This document shows, one piece after another, positions 17,465-28,356 of a DNA stretch of 64,000 nt (its first letter is position 1; each line of letters begins with the position of its first letter). The notes beneath the pieces are model-generated. The model saw nothing but the letters and a program-made list of their open reading frames with translations, searched no databases and was not told the origin of the DNA. The stretch spans positions 372,001 to 436,000 of the forward strand of contig CAVTEU010000018.1 of assembly GCA_963733905.1 (NCBI GenBank), in the 5' to 3' direction. The position numbers and the translations under genes were made by a program. The DNA comes from DATADW01 sp963733905. GTDB taxonomy: Bacteria; Actinomycetota; Acidimicrobiia; Spongiisociales; DATADW01.

Positions 17465-20400
17465 TCAGTCAGGCACCTCGACCGCCGTGATGTCGTTGGC
17501 GTCCAAGCCCCAGGCTGGAGCCATCGAGCAGCAGGTCGGGCAAGAAGCTGCCGGCAGTGTCCGGTCCAAGCGAGGTCGGGACAAAGACGGCAACATCGTC
17601 GTCGGCGGCGGTCAGACCAGGCACCGAGAGCGCACCCCGCGTGCTGAGGGCGATCGACCCGGCTGCGTCCACCGCGGCCGCATCGACGTTCTCGTTCGAG
17701 CCGCTCAGACCGACATCGCTTCCATCGAAGTGGAATGCCCAGGTGCCCACGGTGTCGTCACCGAGCGACTCGGGCGTGAAGGCGAGCATGTCCTCGGGTT
17801 GGACCCGAATCCCGCTGGCGGTCGCCTGCCCCTCGGTCGATACCAGGATGGTGCCATCGGCCAGCACCTCGACGGCGTCGACATCCTCACCGTTTCCGGT
17901 CAGGTCGACGTCGCTGCCATCGAACCAGAGGCTCCACACACCACCCTGATAGATGACGATGTCGGAGTCGTCCACCCCTCCGCTTATCCCCGGCACCGAG
18001 GTCGGGTTGCGGAAGGAGAACATCAAGGCGTCGTCGGTGTGGGCGAAGCCGTCGATGAGGGCGTTACCGGGTAACCCGGCCTCGCTCCCGTCGAAGGCAA
18101 GCTCCACGCTGCCGTCGCTGTTCACCGCCACGATGTCCTGTCTTGTCACGGTCAGGTCACCGACGGTGCCGTTGTTCTCCAAGGCGATCCACGCCGTCAC
18201 CTCAGGCTCGGCCTCGCCCTCGACGGTGAGCGTGACCGGCACCAGGAACTCAGGAGCGCCCGGATCGGTGGTGGTGATGATCAGCGTCGCCTCGTAGGTC
18301 CCTTGATCGAGACCGGTGGCATCCACCGTCACCGTGACCGTGGTGCTGCTGTCACCGGGCACCTCGCCCTCGGTCGGGTCGACCGAGAGCCACGGCACGT
18401 CCTCCCTGATGCTGGCGCACGTCTCCTCCGGAGTGGAGCGGAAGAACGTCCTTCCGTCGTTCACGAAGTCGAGATCGATGCCGCCGATCGACCACACCTC
18501 GCCACCGAAGATCTCCTCGGTGCAGGCGCCGGCGTTGTTGGCGGTCACCGCCTTGGGCAGCGAATCGATCGCCGTCCAGCCCGCGCCGGGCCATCCGCCC
18601 ACGCCGAGCCGCTCGACGACGTTGGTGGAGTCGAAGGGGCCACCGCCGTCGGCGTCACCACCGGCGGCATAGATCGCCCCTCGGGTTGCCGACAGGGCGA
18701 AGTCGGCACGGGCACTCTCGAACACCGGCCCGGTCTCCCAGGTGTTGGTGCTCATGTCGTAGCGCTGGGTGGCATCGACATTGACATCGGGTGAGCCGTC
18801 GCCCCACCCACCTACGACGTACACGTACTGGGCACTCTGGGCGTAGCCCGGGGTGGTCGCCGCGACCGGCATGGCCGCGCCCTCGCTCCAGCTGTCGGTC
18901 GCCGGGTCGTAGATGCTCACCTCGTCCGACGTCCCTCCGAAGAAGAAGTCGGGGTCGCCTCCGATCAGGTAGATCTTGCCGTCGAAGGCTCCGGCCGAAG
19001 CTCCCCAGACCGGTCGTGGAACCGGCGCCGCGGTGCTCCAACTGTCATTGCCGATGTCGTACACGTAGTGCCGGTCGGTGCCGTCACCGCCGAGGACGTG
19101 GATCCGCCCGGCGTTGCACACCGCGGTCGGGCCCTCGCCACCCTCGGGTATCGGCGCCAACTCGTTCCACGTGTTGCTGTCGGCGTCGTACCGCCACGAG
19201 GCGTCGGTGACGCTGAACGTCCCGTCCACACCGGCGAACACGTAGGTGCTCGTGGTGTTGCCGTCGCACTGGGCATGGCCATAGCGCACCAGCCCACCGG
19301 GCAGGTCGGCGGCGCCGAACCACGGTGGCGCATCGATCGCCGCCCTGTCGGGAGCGCCCCGGCCTCGAGCGACCGCACCGACAGCTCGCCTATCTCGGCG
19401 GGTGCCGAGAAGCTCGCATCTGCGGTCGCCGCCGGCGGTTCCTGCCGCCCCAACGGGAACGGCGTCTCGTCGATGACGAACTGGAACGCCCCGGCCCCGG
19501 TGTTGGTCAGGGTGAGCTCGGCGCTGTCGGTCCCGCCCTCGGGCACGGTGAACTCCAAGCTCTCCGGTGTGACGTCGGCGCATGGTGCGTCGAGCCGCAG
19601 GGTGAAGTCCAGCGGTCGTGGTCTCACCGGCAGTCACCGTCACCTCACCGGTTTGGGTGACATAGCCGTCGATGGTGACCGTGACCGGGTAGGTGCCCTC
19701 CTCGAGCCACCACTCGTACACGCCATCACCATCGGTCTCCACCACGAAGTCACCGATCTGGACGGTTGCGCCCGCCAGGGGCGACCCCGGCTCGTCACAG
19801 CGCAACAACCCGAACACGGTGCCCGTCACCTTGCCCCAGTTGTCCGGTGGGGTGACGTTCATCGTCACCGGAACCGCGGGCACGGTGTCGTTGCCCCGGA
19901 ACACCAGGTCTGCCAGGTAGGCACCCGGCTGGTCGACCTCGGGAACCGAGGCGTCCAACGTCACCGTGATGTCGAGGCTCTCGCCCTCGGCGACGACTGC
20001 CCGAGGTCGGATCCTCGGAGAGCCAGGGCACGTCCGAGGGAGCGCCGCAGGCGTTGAACTCCGGCAGCAGTTCGCTGTTGGCGATCGGTGAGAACCCGCC
20101 GATAGAGCCACCGATCTTGTAGAAGCCGCAGGCGCTGGCGCCGCGGTACACGACGTTGTTGGAGTTCGGGATCGGGGTCCAGGCGTCCGTCGCCGGGTCG
20201 TAGGCGAAGCCCTCGTTGGTCACGCGTGGCGAAGTTGTCGGTCACTCCGCCCGACGACGAGCAGCAGGTCGTTGGCGGCCACGTAGCCGCCGCCCCACTG
20301 CGTCTGCGGCAGGTCGGCGATCGGCGACCAGCTGTCGGAGCCCGGGTCGTAGACGTACCCGTTGGAGCTCTCACCGGCCGCGTCGCTGACACCGCCGGCG

Positions 20401-23400
20401 CAATAGATCGAACCGCCGATCACGCCGCAGTGGGCCCACGAGGTCGGCTCCGGGTACGGCGCCGCCTGTCGACCAGGTGTCGCCGGCCGGGTCGTAGACG
20501 AACACGTCGGTGCTGCCACAGCTCGTCCGTGACATCCGCCGATCACGTAGAGCTGACCGTCGAGCGCCACGGCCGACGCCGCCGCGTATGCGGTTGGGCA
20601 CGTCGGCGCCCGTCGACCACGTGTCGGTTGCCGGGTCGTAGATCTCCAGCGCCGGGACGGTGTCACCCGAGTTGTCCCACCGCCGACCACGTAGAGCAGG
20701 CCGTCGATGAAGGCCGCCGCCGGCTTCTCCCGGTCGAAGCCCATCGAGGCGATCGGGCTCCACGAGTCGGTGGTCGGGGTCGTAGACGTAGGCGTCTGCG
20801 ACGTTGATCCCGCCGTCGAACCCACCCACCGAGTACACCAGGCCGTCGAAGGCGTCGGCCGTGCTGTCCATGATGGCGGTCGGGTAGTCGGCGATGTCGG
20901 TCCAGGGTGGCTCCTGGACAGATCGCTCCGGCGCAGCCACCGGGGCGCGCGCCGCCTCGGGGCCGGCCGGCCGCCGACAGCGGCGAGAACGTGCCGGATA
21001 TCCGGCTGACCGGCGGCAGCCCCGCTGGGCGAGGATCTCGCGACCGCGGTCGCGCTCGCCGATCTCGAACTCGTAGACCGCGGCCCCCGTGTTGGTCACG
21101 GTCAGGCCCAGGTCGGTGGAGGAGCCGAGCGGCAACTCGGCCTCGAAGCGAGTCCGGTGTGACGTCGGCGCATGGTGCGTCGAGCCGCAGGGTGAAGTCC
21201 AGGGTGGTGGTCTCACCGGCGGTCACCGTCACCTCACCGGTTTGGGTGACATAGCCGTCGATGGTCACCGTGACCGGGTAGGTGCCCTCCTCGAGCCACC
21301 ACTCGTACACGCCATCACCATCGGTCTCCACCACGAAGTCACCGATCTGGACGGTGGCGCCGGCCAGGGGCGACCCCGGCTCGTCACAGCGCAACAACCC
21401 GAACACGGTGCCCGTCACCTTGCCCCAGTTGTCCGGTGGGGTGACGTTCATCGTCACCGGGACGGGCGGGACGGTCTGGGGGGTGTCCTCGCTGATCCGG
21501 AGCTCGGCGCGGTAGGCGCCCGGCTGGTCGACCTCGGGAACCGAGGCGTCCAGCGTCACCGTCACGTCGACGCTCTCTTCGGGCTCGAGAGTCCCCGACA
21601 CCGGGTCCTCGGAGAGCCACGGGACGTCGACGCCGCCGAGGGCGCAGCCCTCACCGGAGGTGGACCGGTAGAAGGTCTCGCCATCGCTGGTGAAGTCGGG
21701 TGATCCCGCCCACCGATCCAGATCTCGCCGCCGGAGCCACTGCGTCGGTGCAGAGCACCTGCGTTGTTGGCGGTCATCGCCTCAGGCAGCGGGTCCACCT
21801 CTTCCCAGGCGCCCGCTGGCCACCTGCGACTCGAGCACGCTCGACCTGGCCGATGGCAATCGAAGGGCCACCGCCGTCGGCGTCACCGCCGGCGGCGTAG
21901 AGGGCGGTATCGGTCGCCGACAGCGCCAGGTCGGCGCGGGCGCTCTCGAACGTCGGCCCGGTCTCCCAGGCGTCGCTCGACATGTCATAGCGCTGGGTGG
22001 CATCGACATTGCTCGCCGGTGCGATGTCGCCCCATCCACCGACGACATAGAGGAGCTCGCCTGCCTGTGCAAAGCCGGCGTACTGGCGGCCGCAGGCATC
22101 GGCGCCCCGGTCGTCCAGCGTGTCCGAAGCCGACGTCGTAGATGTACACGTCGTTGGAGGTGCCTCCGAAGAAGAAGTCGGAGTCGCCTCCGGCGAGCAC
22201 GATCTTTCCGTCAAGGCGGCGGCCGCGGCCACCCCATACCGGCCGTGGGCAGCGGCGCGGCCGCCTCCAGGTGTCGGTGGCGACGTCGTAGACGAAGTGC
22301 TGGTCGGTGCCGTCACCGCCGATCACGTGGATCTCCCCTCGAGGCAGGCCGCGGTCGGGCCTTCGCCTGGCCATCCGGCACCGGGGCCAACTCGGTCCAG
22401 GTGTCGGTGGTCGGCGTCATAGCGCCAGAGGCGTCGGTGAATGCTGAAGGTCCCGTCCACGCCTGCGAACACGTAGTAGCTGGTGGCGCCGTTGTCCTCG
22501 CACTGGGCGTGGGCGTAGCGGACCAGCCCACCGGGCAGCGGCGGAGCGATCTCGAGCCACGGCGGCTCGTTGATCCTGCGCCGTCGCCTGCCGGCGCCGG
22601 GCTTGAGCGAGCCGGGACCGAGAGCTCGACCAATTCCGGCGGGCGCCGAGAAGGTCCCGTCGAACCCGAGGATCTCGCGGCCCCGGTCCCGCTCGGTGAT
22701 CTCGAACTCGGTCGCTGCGGTCCCATCGTTGGTGATGGTCATGTTCAGGTCGGCGGTGCTCCCCATCGGGACCTCGGCCTCCAGCGCGTCGGGATCCACC
22801 ACGAGGTTCCCCGATCCCAGCTGGAAGTCCTGCTCGACCACCGCGTCGGCCACCACGTCCACGGTCTCGGTCGACGGGCCGTACTGCGCCTTGTCGGCGG
22901 TGATGTCGGTCGGCCCGGTCAACGGGGAGAACAGGATGTAGAAGCCGTCGTCCACCGCCGGGTCGTCCGGGGTGGCCTGTGTCGTTGCCGAGTTCTCAGG
23001 AGCCTCGTCCACCGTCACCGTTGCGCCGTTGAGAGGCTCACCGGTGATCAGGTCGTAGACGTTGCCCACCACGAGGCCGCCCTCCACCGGGGCGCACTCG
23101 GCGTCGCCGACCATCACGTTGTCCACCTCCCACCACCAGGCGAAGAAGGCGTTGTAGTGGTGGAAGCGAACCTGGACGTCGGACTCGCCGGCGGCTGCCG
23201 GGATATTGATCACCTCGAACGCCGGCCCGCGCAGGTCGGCGGTCCGCCGCCAGACGTTGGTCCAGGTGGCACCGCCATCGATGCTGAGATCCACATCAAC
23301 CGTGTCGGACAGGCTGAGGTAATCGGTGTTGAAGGTGATCACCGGATCATCGGCGCCGGACAGGTCGATGATCGGTGAGATCAACTCCGTGTCCTGCTGG

Positions 23401-25585
23401 CCATCGGGCCCGAAGAAGTCGCTGTCCATGACGGCGAAGCCGCCTTCGCCGCCGGTCAGGTTTCCGCGACCGCCGGGATCGTCGAACCGCCACACCTGAC
23501 CGTTGCCGACGTTGTCCACCACGGTCCAGCCTTCGGGCACGGTCGGCTCGTCAAACGTCTCGGTTTCTCCGGTGAACCCGAGGAACTCGTATCCGGGAGC
23601 GACGCACGCCGCGGCATCGACCTCGAGGGCGAAGTCCTGGGTGGCGGAGTCGGGCGGAACCGTCACCTCACGGCTCTCGATCGCGTAGCCAGGGCTGACC
23701 GCGGAGACGTTGAAGGTGTAGGTCGTCGACGCCACCAACTCGACGCTGTACTGGCCGGTCAGCGGGTCGGTGAAGACCGGGCCGCCGGGGTAGCCGTCGA
23801 TGTCGATCCGGGCGTAGAGCGGCCACCCGTGCCCCGACCCGTCGGTGACGGTGCCGGTGACGACAGTGCTCGGCAACGGGTCCAGGGCGAAGTCCAATGT
23901 GGTGGTGGCGCCCGCGGTGATCTCGGCGGTGGCGGTCTCCACCGCATACCCATAGGCGTTGACCGACACCTCGTATGTGCCGGCGATGAGGAGCACGGTG
24001 TAGAAGCCGTTGTCGTCGGTGGTGACCGTGCGGTCGATCGGACCGGTCACCGTGACGACGAGCGCCGGCGATCGGGTCGCCTGTGGTGGCGTCGGTGACC
24101 GTCCCCTCGAGCGTTCCGGTGTCGCCGCGCGGGGATTGCTCAACGGCGAGCAGGGCGTCGAGGATGCCCTCACCCCAGACGTTGTTGTCGGCGGCGGTGC
24201 CGCCGCACTGCAGGTCCTCGACGTCGTGCGCCGTCTGGTCGAGCAACGCCTTGGTGGCGTCAATGTCGCCGTTCAGTGACGGCGCGGCGGACCACATCAA
24301 GGCGACGCGTTCCGGCCACATGGGGCGAGGCCATGGACGTACCGCTGATGGCGCCGTAGCTGTCGCCGGGGAAGCTGCTGCGGACGTTGACACCTGGGGC
24401 AGCGATGTTGGGCTTGATCTCACCCTCGAAGGCCGATGGCCCGCGGCTGGAGAAGCCGGCGATGTTGTCGTTGATGTCGAAGGCGCCGGCCGAGTAGCTC
24501 TCGACGTAGTCGCCGGGCGAGCCCGACGTGTCGCACGAGGGTCCGGCGTTGCCGTTGGAGAATTGGGGGAAGATGCCCGACGCGATCCAGGCGGTGACCA
24601 TGTCGAGGTACCAGGGATCGCCGGGCCCGCCACCCCAGGAGTTGTTGACCACGTTGGGACGGAGGTCGGGACGAGGGTTCGCGCCGTTGAGATCGGTCGG
24701 GGCGAGGACGAACTGCGCCGAGGAGAGGAGGGCGGTGTCGGAGCAGTTGTTGGTCTCGCAGCCCTTGGCGGCCAGCCAGCGAGCCCCCGGGGCGACGCCG
24801 ATCTGATTGTCGCCACCGTCGTCACCCACCATGGTGCCCATGGTGTGGGTGCCGTGACCGTTGTTGTCACAGGGCTCCAGGAGGGGCTACCGCAGATCTG
24901 CGAGGGTCGTGCCAGTTGTAGTTGTGGTCGAAGGTCCCGTCGCCGTTGTTGCCGCGGTACTGGTTGACCAGAGCCGGATGGTCGAATTGGACACCGCTGT
25001 CGATGTTGGCGACGACGATGCCTTCGCCCCTCACCCCGAACTCGGTCCAGACATCGTTGGCGTTGATGCGGTCGATTCCCCATTCGATGGCGTCGATGGT
25101 GTCTTCGGCGGTTCCCTCGATCGGTTCGGGGATCTCGAACTTGAAGGGCGGGACGATGGCGTCCACCTTCGGGTCTTCGGCAAGCACCTCGACGACGGTT
25201 CGGCGTCGCCGGTGACCCGGATGGCGTTGCTCACCCAATAGGTGGTGTACTCCACGCCGAGATCGTCGAGCTTGGCGATGACGCTCGCCTGGCTGTCCCG
25301 TGCGTTCTCGACCAGGGCGTCGTAGACGAAGCGACCTCGCTCGGCCCAGTCTTGGATGCTCTCGGCGCCGCTCAGATCCGCCTCGGCGCTGAGGCGAACC
25401 CAGAACGTCGCCTCGCCTACGGCATCGAGCCGCTCTTGTACTACGGCATCGACCTTGTCGGCCGGTTCCGCCGGCGACGTGGGGGCGTTTTGTGCTCCCG
25501 CCGGGGCGACCAGAGCCACCAGGAGAACGAGAGTGTTGATGACGACAAACCAGGCGCGGCGAACACCACGCGACACTCCGACCAT
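17465..25585 (-). CDS. Giant secreted subtilisin-like protease with three kelch/Ig/CarboxypepD modules (many frame breaks)
   Basis: About 2,700 codons. AAGGAGG precedes the ATG, followed by a signal peptide (FVVINTLVLLVALVAPAGAQ). An I9-like propeptide comes next (to about 25130), then an S8 catalytic domain with Asp in NIDSGVQFDHP (near 25000), His in NNGHGTHTMG (near 24854) and Ser in ISGTSMASPHVAG (near 24336). Then come two carboxypeptidase-regulatory domains (24110-23620), a MAM/cleaved-adhesin-like domain (23560-23110) and a third regulatory-like domain (23080-22800). Three iterations of Ig-like strand region plus kelch propeller follow (propellers about 22560-21650, 20930-20050 and 19300-18470), linked by VTPPDNWGKVTGTVFGLLRC-type domains. 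The C-terminal FDGSDVGL-type repeats end VEVPD at 17465. No LPxTG or membrane anchor is seen. It is probably an extracellular protease that binds polymer or surface ligands (inference). Confidence 0.85.
19563..19983. repeat. Internal direct repeat, copy A (Ig-like plus CarboxypepD segment)
   Basis: Nearly identical to 21153-21578, about 1.59 kb away in the same gene. It encodes GSPLAGATVQIGDFVVETDG, YPVTVTIDGYVTQTGEVTVT and the preceding VTLDASVPEVDQPGAY segment. Only scattered substitutions and a variable middle (about 19872-19920) distinguish the copies. Confidence 0.85.
21153..21578. repeat. Internal direct repeat, copy B
   Basis: Partner of 19563-19983. The first 308 bp match almost base for base, and the match resumes after a short divergent stretch. 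Identity at this level, including synonymous sites, points to recent duplication or gene conversion within the giant gene. Confidence 0.85.
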
Positions 25586-25748
25586 TGCCCATCCCTCCTT
25601 CGCTGACGCGCAGCACCAATCGGGCAGTGGGGTTGGAAGCCCCCTCTCGACCCTCTGTCAAGGTCGGCTGGCAACCTAACGGAACCGCTCTCGACGCGTC
25701 GCCCAGAGCGCGAAATTTCTTCGATGGAATCCGGATAGCGTGTCGCCG

Positions 25749-26393
25749 ATGGAACCCTTCGACCTCGCCGACCCGAAGATCGACCCAAGTGCCTTTGTCG
25801 CCCCGACGGCGACAATCCTCGGCGACGTCACCATCGGACCCCGCGCCGTGGTCCTATTCGGGGCGGTGGTGCGGGCCGAGCCCGATCAGATCGTGGTCGG
25901 CGAGGAGACCAACCTCCAGGACCAGGTGGTGGTCCACTGTGACGAAGGGATCCCGTGCCACATCGGGCACCGGGTGACCGTTGGCCACGGGGCTGTCGTC
26001 CACGGCGCTCTGGTGGGGGACCATTGCCTGGTGGGGATCGGCGCCCGCCTCCTCAACAACTCGACGCTCGGTGAAGGCGCCTGGTTGGCGGCCGGCTCGG
26101 TGCTCACCGAGGGATCGTCCATCCCGCCGTGGACCCTGGCGGTGGGAACCCCGGCCCGCCCACTACGCGAGCTACGCCCCGACGAGATCGAGAGGCAACG
26201 CCACGGCATCGAGTGGTACGTGGCGCTCGGCGTCACCTACAAAAGGGTGTACGAAGGCGGCCGGCTGGCCAATAGGACGCAGTCATCCGAGACGGCAGAC
26301 GGCAGACCGCGGACGGCGTCGATAGCGCCGATCCGCCGTCTGCCGTCCGAGGGCTCGGCTCAGCCGGCGCTCGCCTTTGGGTCCTTGCCATAG
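25749..26393 (+). CDS. Gamma-carbonic anhydrase family protein
   Basis: Left-handed beta-helix protein of 214 residues with hexapeptide repeats (IDPSAFVAPTATILGDVTIG through LVGDHCLVGIGARLLNNSTL). Candidate metal histidines lie in VVVHCDEGIPCHIGHRVTVG and GHGAVVHGALVG. Members are trimeric, with a metal at subunit interfaces; many act as carbonic anhydrases but some have other or no known activity. The family usually ends near YKRVYEGG (about residue 175). The last 35 residues here come from a dispersed repeat hairpin at 26291-26347 and overlap the end of the opposite gene. The start ATG gives MEPFDLADP; a GTG lies three codons upstream. Confidence 0.85.
   Translation: MEPFDLADPKIDPSAFVAPTATILGDVTIGPRAVVLFGAVVRAEPDQIVVGEETNLQDQVVVHCDEGIPCHIGHRVTVGHGAVVHGALVGDHCLVGIGARLLNNSTLGEGAWLAAGSVLTEGSSIPPWTLAVGTPARPLRELRPDEIERQRHGIEWYVALGVTYKRVYEGGRLANRTQSSETADGRPRTASIAPIRRLPSEGSAQPALAFGSLP
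26291..26347. repeat. Hairpin built from the dispersed GGCAGAC repeat
   Basis: The arms GACGGCAGACGGC (26291-26303) and GCCGTCTGCCGTC (26335-26347) are perfectly complementary around a 31-nt loop. The same motif occurs at 41141-41167 and 62141-62165, each time at gene ends. Confidence 0.75.
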
Positions 26394-26593
26394 CTGTGCT
26401 CGTACTGGATCCGGCCGTTCCGGCCGTGGACGATGATCTGCCCCAATCCGCTCTTCTTGGCCAGCACCTTGGCCGCCGTCACCGCCTCCGACTTGGTGGT
26501 GTGCGTGCTGCTTGGCCGGGTGTTGGTCTCGGCCTTGACCGTCCAGCCACCCTTCTCCGAGGTGGCGACGTGATACACCTTCCGAGCTGCCAT
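26360..26593 (-). CDS. DUF2188 domain protein
   Basis: 77 residues starting MAARKVYHVATSEKGGWTVK. It has the DUF2188 pattern: a strand pair around GGWTVKAE, then SSTHTTKSEAVTAAKVLAKK and the ending IIVHGRNGRIQYEHSYGKDP. Such small basic proteins are widespread and functionally unassigned. The frame is intact. The 3' end overlaps the repeat-derived tail of the carbonic anhydrase gene by 34 bp. Confidence 0.8.
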   Translation of the reverse strand: MAARKVYHVATSEKGGWTVKAETNTRPSSTHTTKSEAVTAAKVLAKKSGLGQIIVHGRNGRIQYEHSYGKDPKASAG

Positions 26594-26713
26594 GAACTCT
26601 GCCCCCGGGACGCCCGATACTGCTGGCGAATCTATCACCGGGGATTCAGCGTGTGACTGGCGCCATGATCTAGCGACAGCGACCGCCCGGTGAGTCGCAG
26701 GGTGATGCTGGGT

Positions 26714-28231
26714 TCAGCCGAACTCGATGCCTTGGGCGAGAGGCAGCTCACCGCCCCAGTTGATGGTCGTGGTCTGGCGGCGCATGTACGCCTTCCACGA
26801 ATCCGAGCCCGCCTCACGACCGCCACCCGTGTCCTTCTCACCTCCGAAGGCGCCACCGATCTCGGCGCCAGAGGTGCCGATGTTGACATTGGCGATCCCG
26901 CAGTCCGAGCCCACATGGGAGAGGAAGGTCTCGGCGTGCCTCATCGACTCGGTGAAAATCGCCGAGGAGAGCCCCTGGGGCACACCGTTCTGGACCGCTA
27001 TCGCCCCGTCGAGGTCGTCGACGTCGATCACGTAGAGAATGGGTGCGAAAGTCTCCTCCTGCACGATGGGGGCGTCTGCCCCGATGCGGACGATCGTCGG
27101 CTCGACGAAGAAGCCCGGTCGATCCACCCGGTTCCCCCCGGTGATGATCTCGCCCCCCTGGGCCCGGGCCACATCGAGTGCCGCCATCATTTCATCCACC
27201 GCCGACTGGTTGATGAGCGGACCCATCAGCGTCCCGGCCTGGAGGGGGTCCCCGATCGGGACCTGCTCGTACGACTTGACCAGGCGCGACACGAGCTCGT
27301 CGGAGATGCCGCCGTGGGCGATCAGCCGCCGCAGCGTGGTGCACCGCTGTCCGGCGGTGCCCACCGCAGCGAAGAGCACGGCCCGCTCGGCGAGGTCGAG
27401 GTCGGCGTCGTCCATCACGATCACGGCGTTGTTGCCGCCCAGCTCGAGGATGGACCGGCCAAACCGCTGTGCCACCGCAACCGCAACCCGCTCCCCCATG
27501 GTGTTCGACCCGGTTGCGGAGACGAGCGGGATGCGGCGGTCGTTGATCAGCGCCTCCCCTACGTCCGAGCCGCTGCCGACCACGAGGTTGAACACACCCT
27601 CGAACCCGCTTCCGTCCATGACACGTCGGCAGATCTCGGTCACCGCCACCGCAGAGAGCGGTACCTCGCTCGACGGCTTCCAGATGCAGGTGTCACCACA
27701 CACCGCGGCGAGGAAGGCGTTCCACGACCACACCGCCACCGGGAAGTTGAAGGCGCTGATGATCCCCACTGGGCCGAGTGGATGCCACTGCTCGTACATG
27801 CGGTGGCGCGGTCTCTCTGACGCCATGGTGAGCCCATAGAGCTGACGAGACAACCCCACGGCGAAGTCGGCGATGTCGATCATCTCCTGGACTTCGCCCT
27901 CGCCCTCGGCGTGGATCTTTCCCATCTCCCATGAGACAAGGGCGCCAAGGGCTTCCTTGTGCTCCCTGAGCTCGTCGGCGATGAGTCGTACGTACTCGCC
28001 ACGCCGCGGAGCGGGCAAGTCCCGCCAGCGGTAGAACGTCTCCACGGAGCTGGCGACGACGGTTTCGTAATCGTCCGCCGAGCTCTTGGCGACCTGACCC
28101 ATCGGCTCACCCGTGGTCGGGTCGAGGACCGTGAGGTCGCTCCCTCCGGTTTCCAGCCAGCGTCCGGCGAAGCCACCAGAGGCGCGGGGCTCGATGCCGA
28201 GGCGCTCAAAGATCTCTTGCTTGGCGATCAT
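26714..28231 (-). CDS. ALDH7-type aldehyde dehydrogenase
   Basis: 505 residues, intact. NAD(P)-dependent oxidation of an aldehyde to an acid. The catalytic Cys is in GTAGQRCTTLRRL and the general-base Glu in LELGGNNAVIV; the Asn of AFNFPVAVWSWNAF is also present. The phrase GLSRQLYGLTMASERPRHRM is typical of the antiquitin (ALDH7) group, which acts on alpha-aminoadipic semialdehyde / piperideine-6-carboxylate in lysine breakdown. No other lysine-degradation gene is adjacent, so the substrate is inferred from subfamily only. The start is MIAKQEIFERLGIEP. Confidence 0.9.
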   Translation of the reverse strand: MIAKQEIFERLGIEPRASGGFAGRWLETGGSDLTVLDPTTGEPMGQVAKSSADDYETVVASSVETFYRWRDLPAPRRGEYVRLIADELREHKEALGALVSWEMGKIHAEGEGEVQEMIDIADFAVGLSRQLYGLTMASERPRHRMYEQWHPLGPVGIISAFNFPVAVWSWNAFLAAVCGDTCIWKPSSEVPLSAVAVTEICRRVMDGSGFEGVFNLVVGSGSDVGEALINDRRIPLVSATGSNTMGERVAVAVAQRFGRSILELGGNNAVIVMDDADLDLAERAVLFAAVGTAGQRCTTLRRLIAHGGISDELVSRLVKSYEQVPIGDPLQAGTLMGPLINQSAVDEMMAALDVARAQGGEIITGGNRVDRPGFFVEPTIVRIGADAPIVQEETFAPILYVIDVDDLDGAIAVQNGVPQGLSSAIFTESMRHAETFLSHVGSDCGIANVNIGTSGAEIGGAFGGEKDTGGGREAGSDSWKAYMRRQTTTINWGGELPLAQGIEFG

Positions 28232-28356
28232 GTCAGAACGGTACCGGAATCGACCACGACGGGAACTCGAGGTCTTTGCGAGGGTATGGGCTCTGCAGCC
28301 GCCATCAACAGCCATAACAGCACCGCGGCCGTCGTAAGCCGGCGGGCAGCGTCGAT

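Noticed and set aside
17487..25606. Long open frames on the plus strand opposite the giant subtilase
   Set aside because: They are shadows of the minus-strand codons in high-GC DNA; they contain no family motifs and no starts with ribosome-binding sites.
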